Below, piece after piece: positions 63,896 to 64,000 of a stretch of 64,000 nucleotides of DNA (the stretch's first letter is position 1; every line of letters starts with the position of its first letter). Location: NCBI GenBank assembly GCA_964596165.1, contig CAZQTW010000030.1, positions 1 through 64,000 on the forward strand, read 5' to 3'. Under the pieces are notes generated by a model. The model was given only the letters and a program-made list of their open reading frames with translations, ran no database searches and was not told the origin of the DNA. A program made the translations under genes and the position numbers. This DNA is from CAYUQT01 sp964596165 (lineage in GTDB: Bacteria; Planctomycetota; Phycisphaerae; UBA1845; JAFGLZ01).

Positions 63896-64000
63896 AACGT
63901 CACCTGTCAACTAGTCCACGACAGAGTCGAAGGTTTGGGGTCTAAACAAGGCCTGCCTCAGTGCCGGTTCACTTCCGTCGGCTTTCAGTAGTGGGCCTCT

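Overview
The window looks like a scaffold from a GC-rich planctomycete, probably near the Phycisphaerae. The evidence is four secreted proteins with PEP-CTERM tails, a huge secreted protein full of Asp-Pro-Asn (DPN) triplets, two proteins with a different Cys-Gly tail, many secreted carbohydrate-active or sialidase-like proteins, and a DUF6807 protein. A run of exactly 100 Ns at 26735-26834 shows it is a draft, possibly metagenome-derived, scaffold. I found no rRNA or tRNA gene.

Layout. 1-16000: a DPN-rich Asp-box protein with a near-consensus promoter; a cluster of two GT-B-like glycosyltransferases and a B12-binding radical SAM enzyme; then a sialidase-like protein, a beta-helix/PKD protein and a PqaA-type hydrolase. 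15700-19020: a DUF4091 glycosidase-like protein among debris (broken aspartic-protease pair, ECF sigma remnant, shortened HicBA). 19298-26321: alaS, a lipoprotein hydrolase, and a LamG-GH116 glycosidase sharing a large hairpin with it. 26400-27900: an IS200-like/RAYT transposase in palindromic repeats, with the scaffold gap inside a 57-bp tandem repeat, and a helicase fragment. 28150-41800: an SMP-30 lactonase, a GT-C enzyme, a ROK regulator with a PstS-like lipoprotein, DUF6807 plus metallophosphatase, a sodium:solute symporter with a small membrane partner, a CBM9-like lipoprotein, a PEP-CTERM protein and an RsbU-like phosphatase. 42000-51200: M20 amidohydrolase, GT-C enzyme, ClpS, Mpo1-like protein, sigma-70-like protein, NagA and a GT-C/TPR protein.

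The most unusual part is 51288-63895. A 2,636-bp block holding zwf and the 3' part of a CoA-disulfide reductase-rhodanese gene occurs twice with no difference that I could see (51288-53923 and 59828-62463, offset 8,540). The second copy belongs to an intact thioredoxin / CoADR-rhodanese / zwf operon. The first is cut inside the reductase and joined to a cas1 gene cut at its 5' side, followed by cas2 and a three-repeat CRISPR array with no effector genes. Three PEP-CTERM genes fill the rest of the space. This is either a recent rearrangement that beheaded a CRISPR-Cas locus or an assembly chimera, and it must be settled before the CRISPR locus is interpreted.

As a whole the window suggests a heterotroph that degrades glycans outside the cell (GH116, sialidase-like, DUF4091, SMP-30, NagA), builds its own surface glycans (two GT-B, three GT-C) and sorts many exported proteins by C-terminal signals. 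These roles come from family resemblance only.
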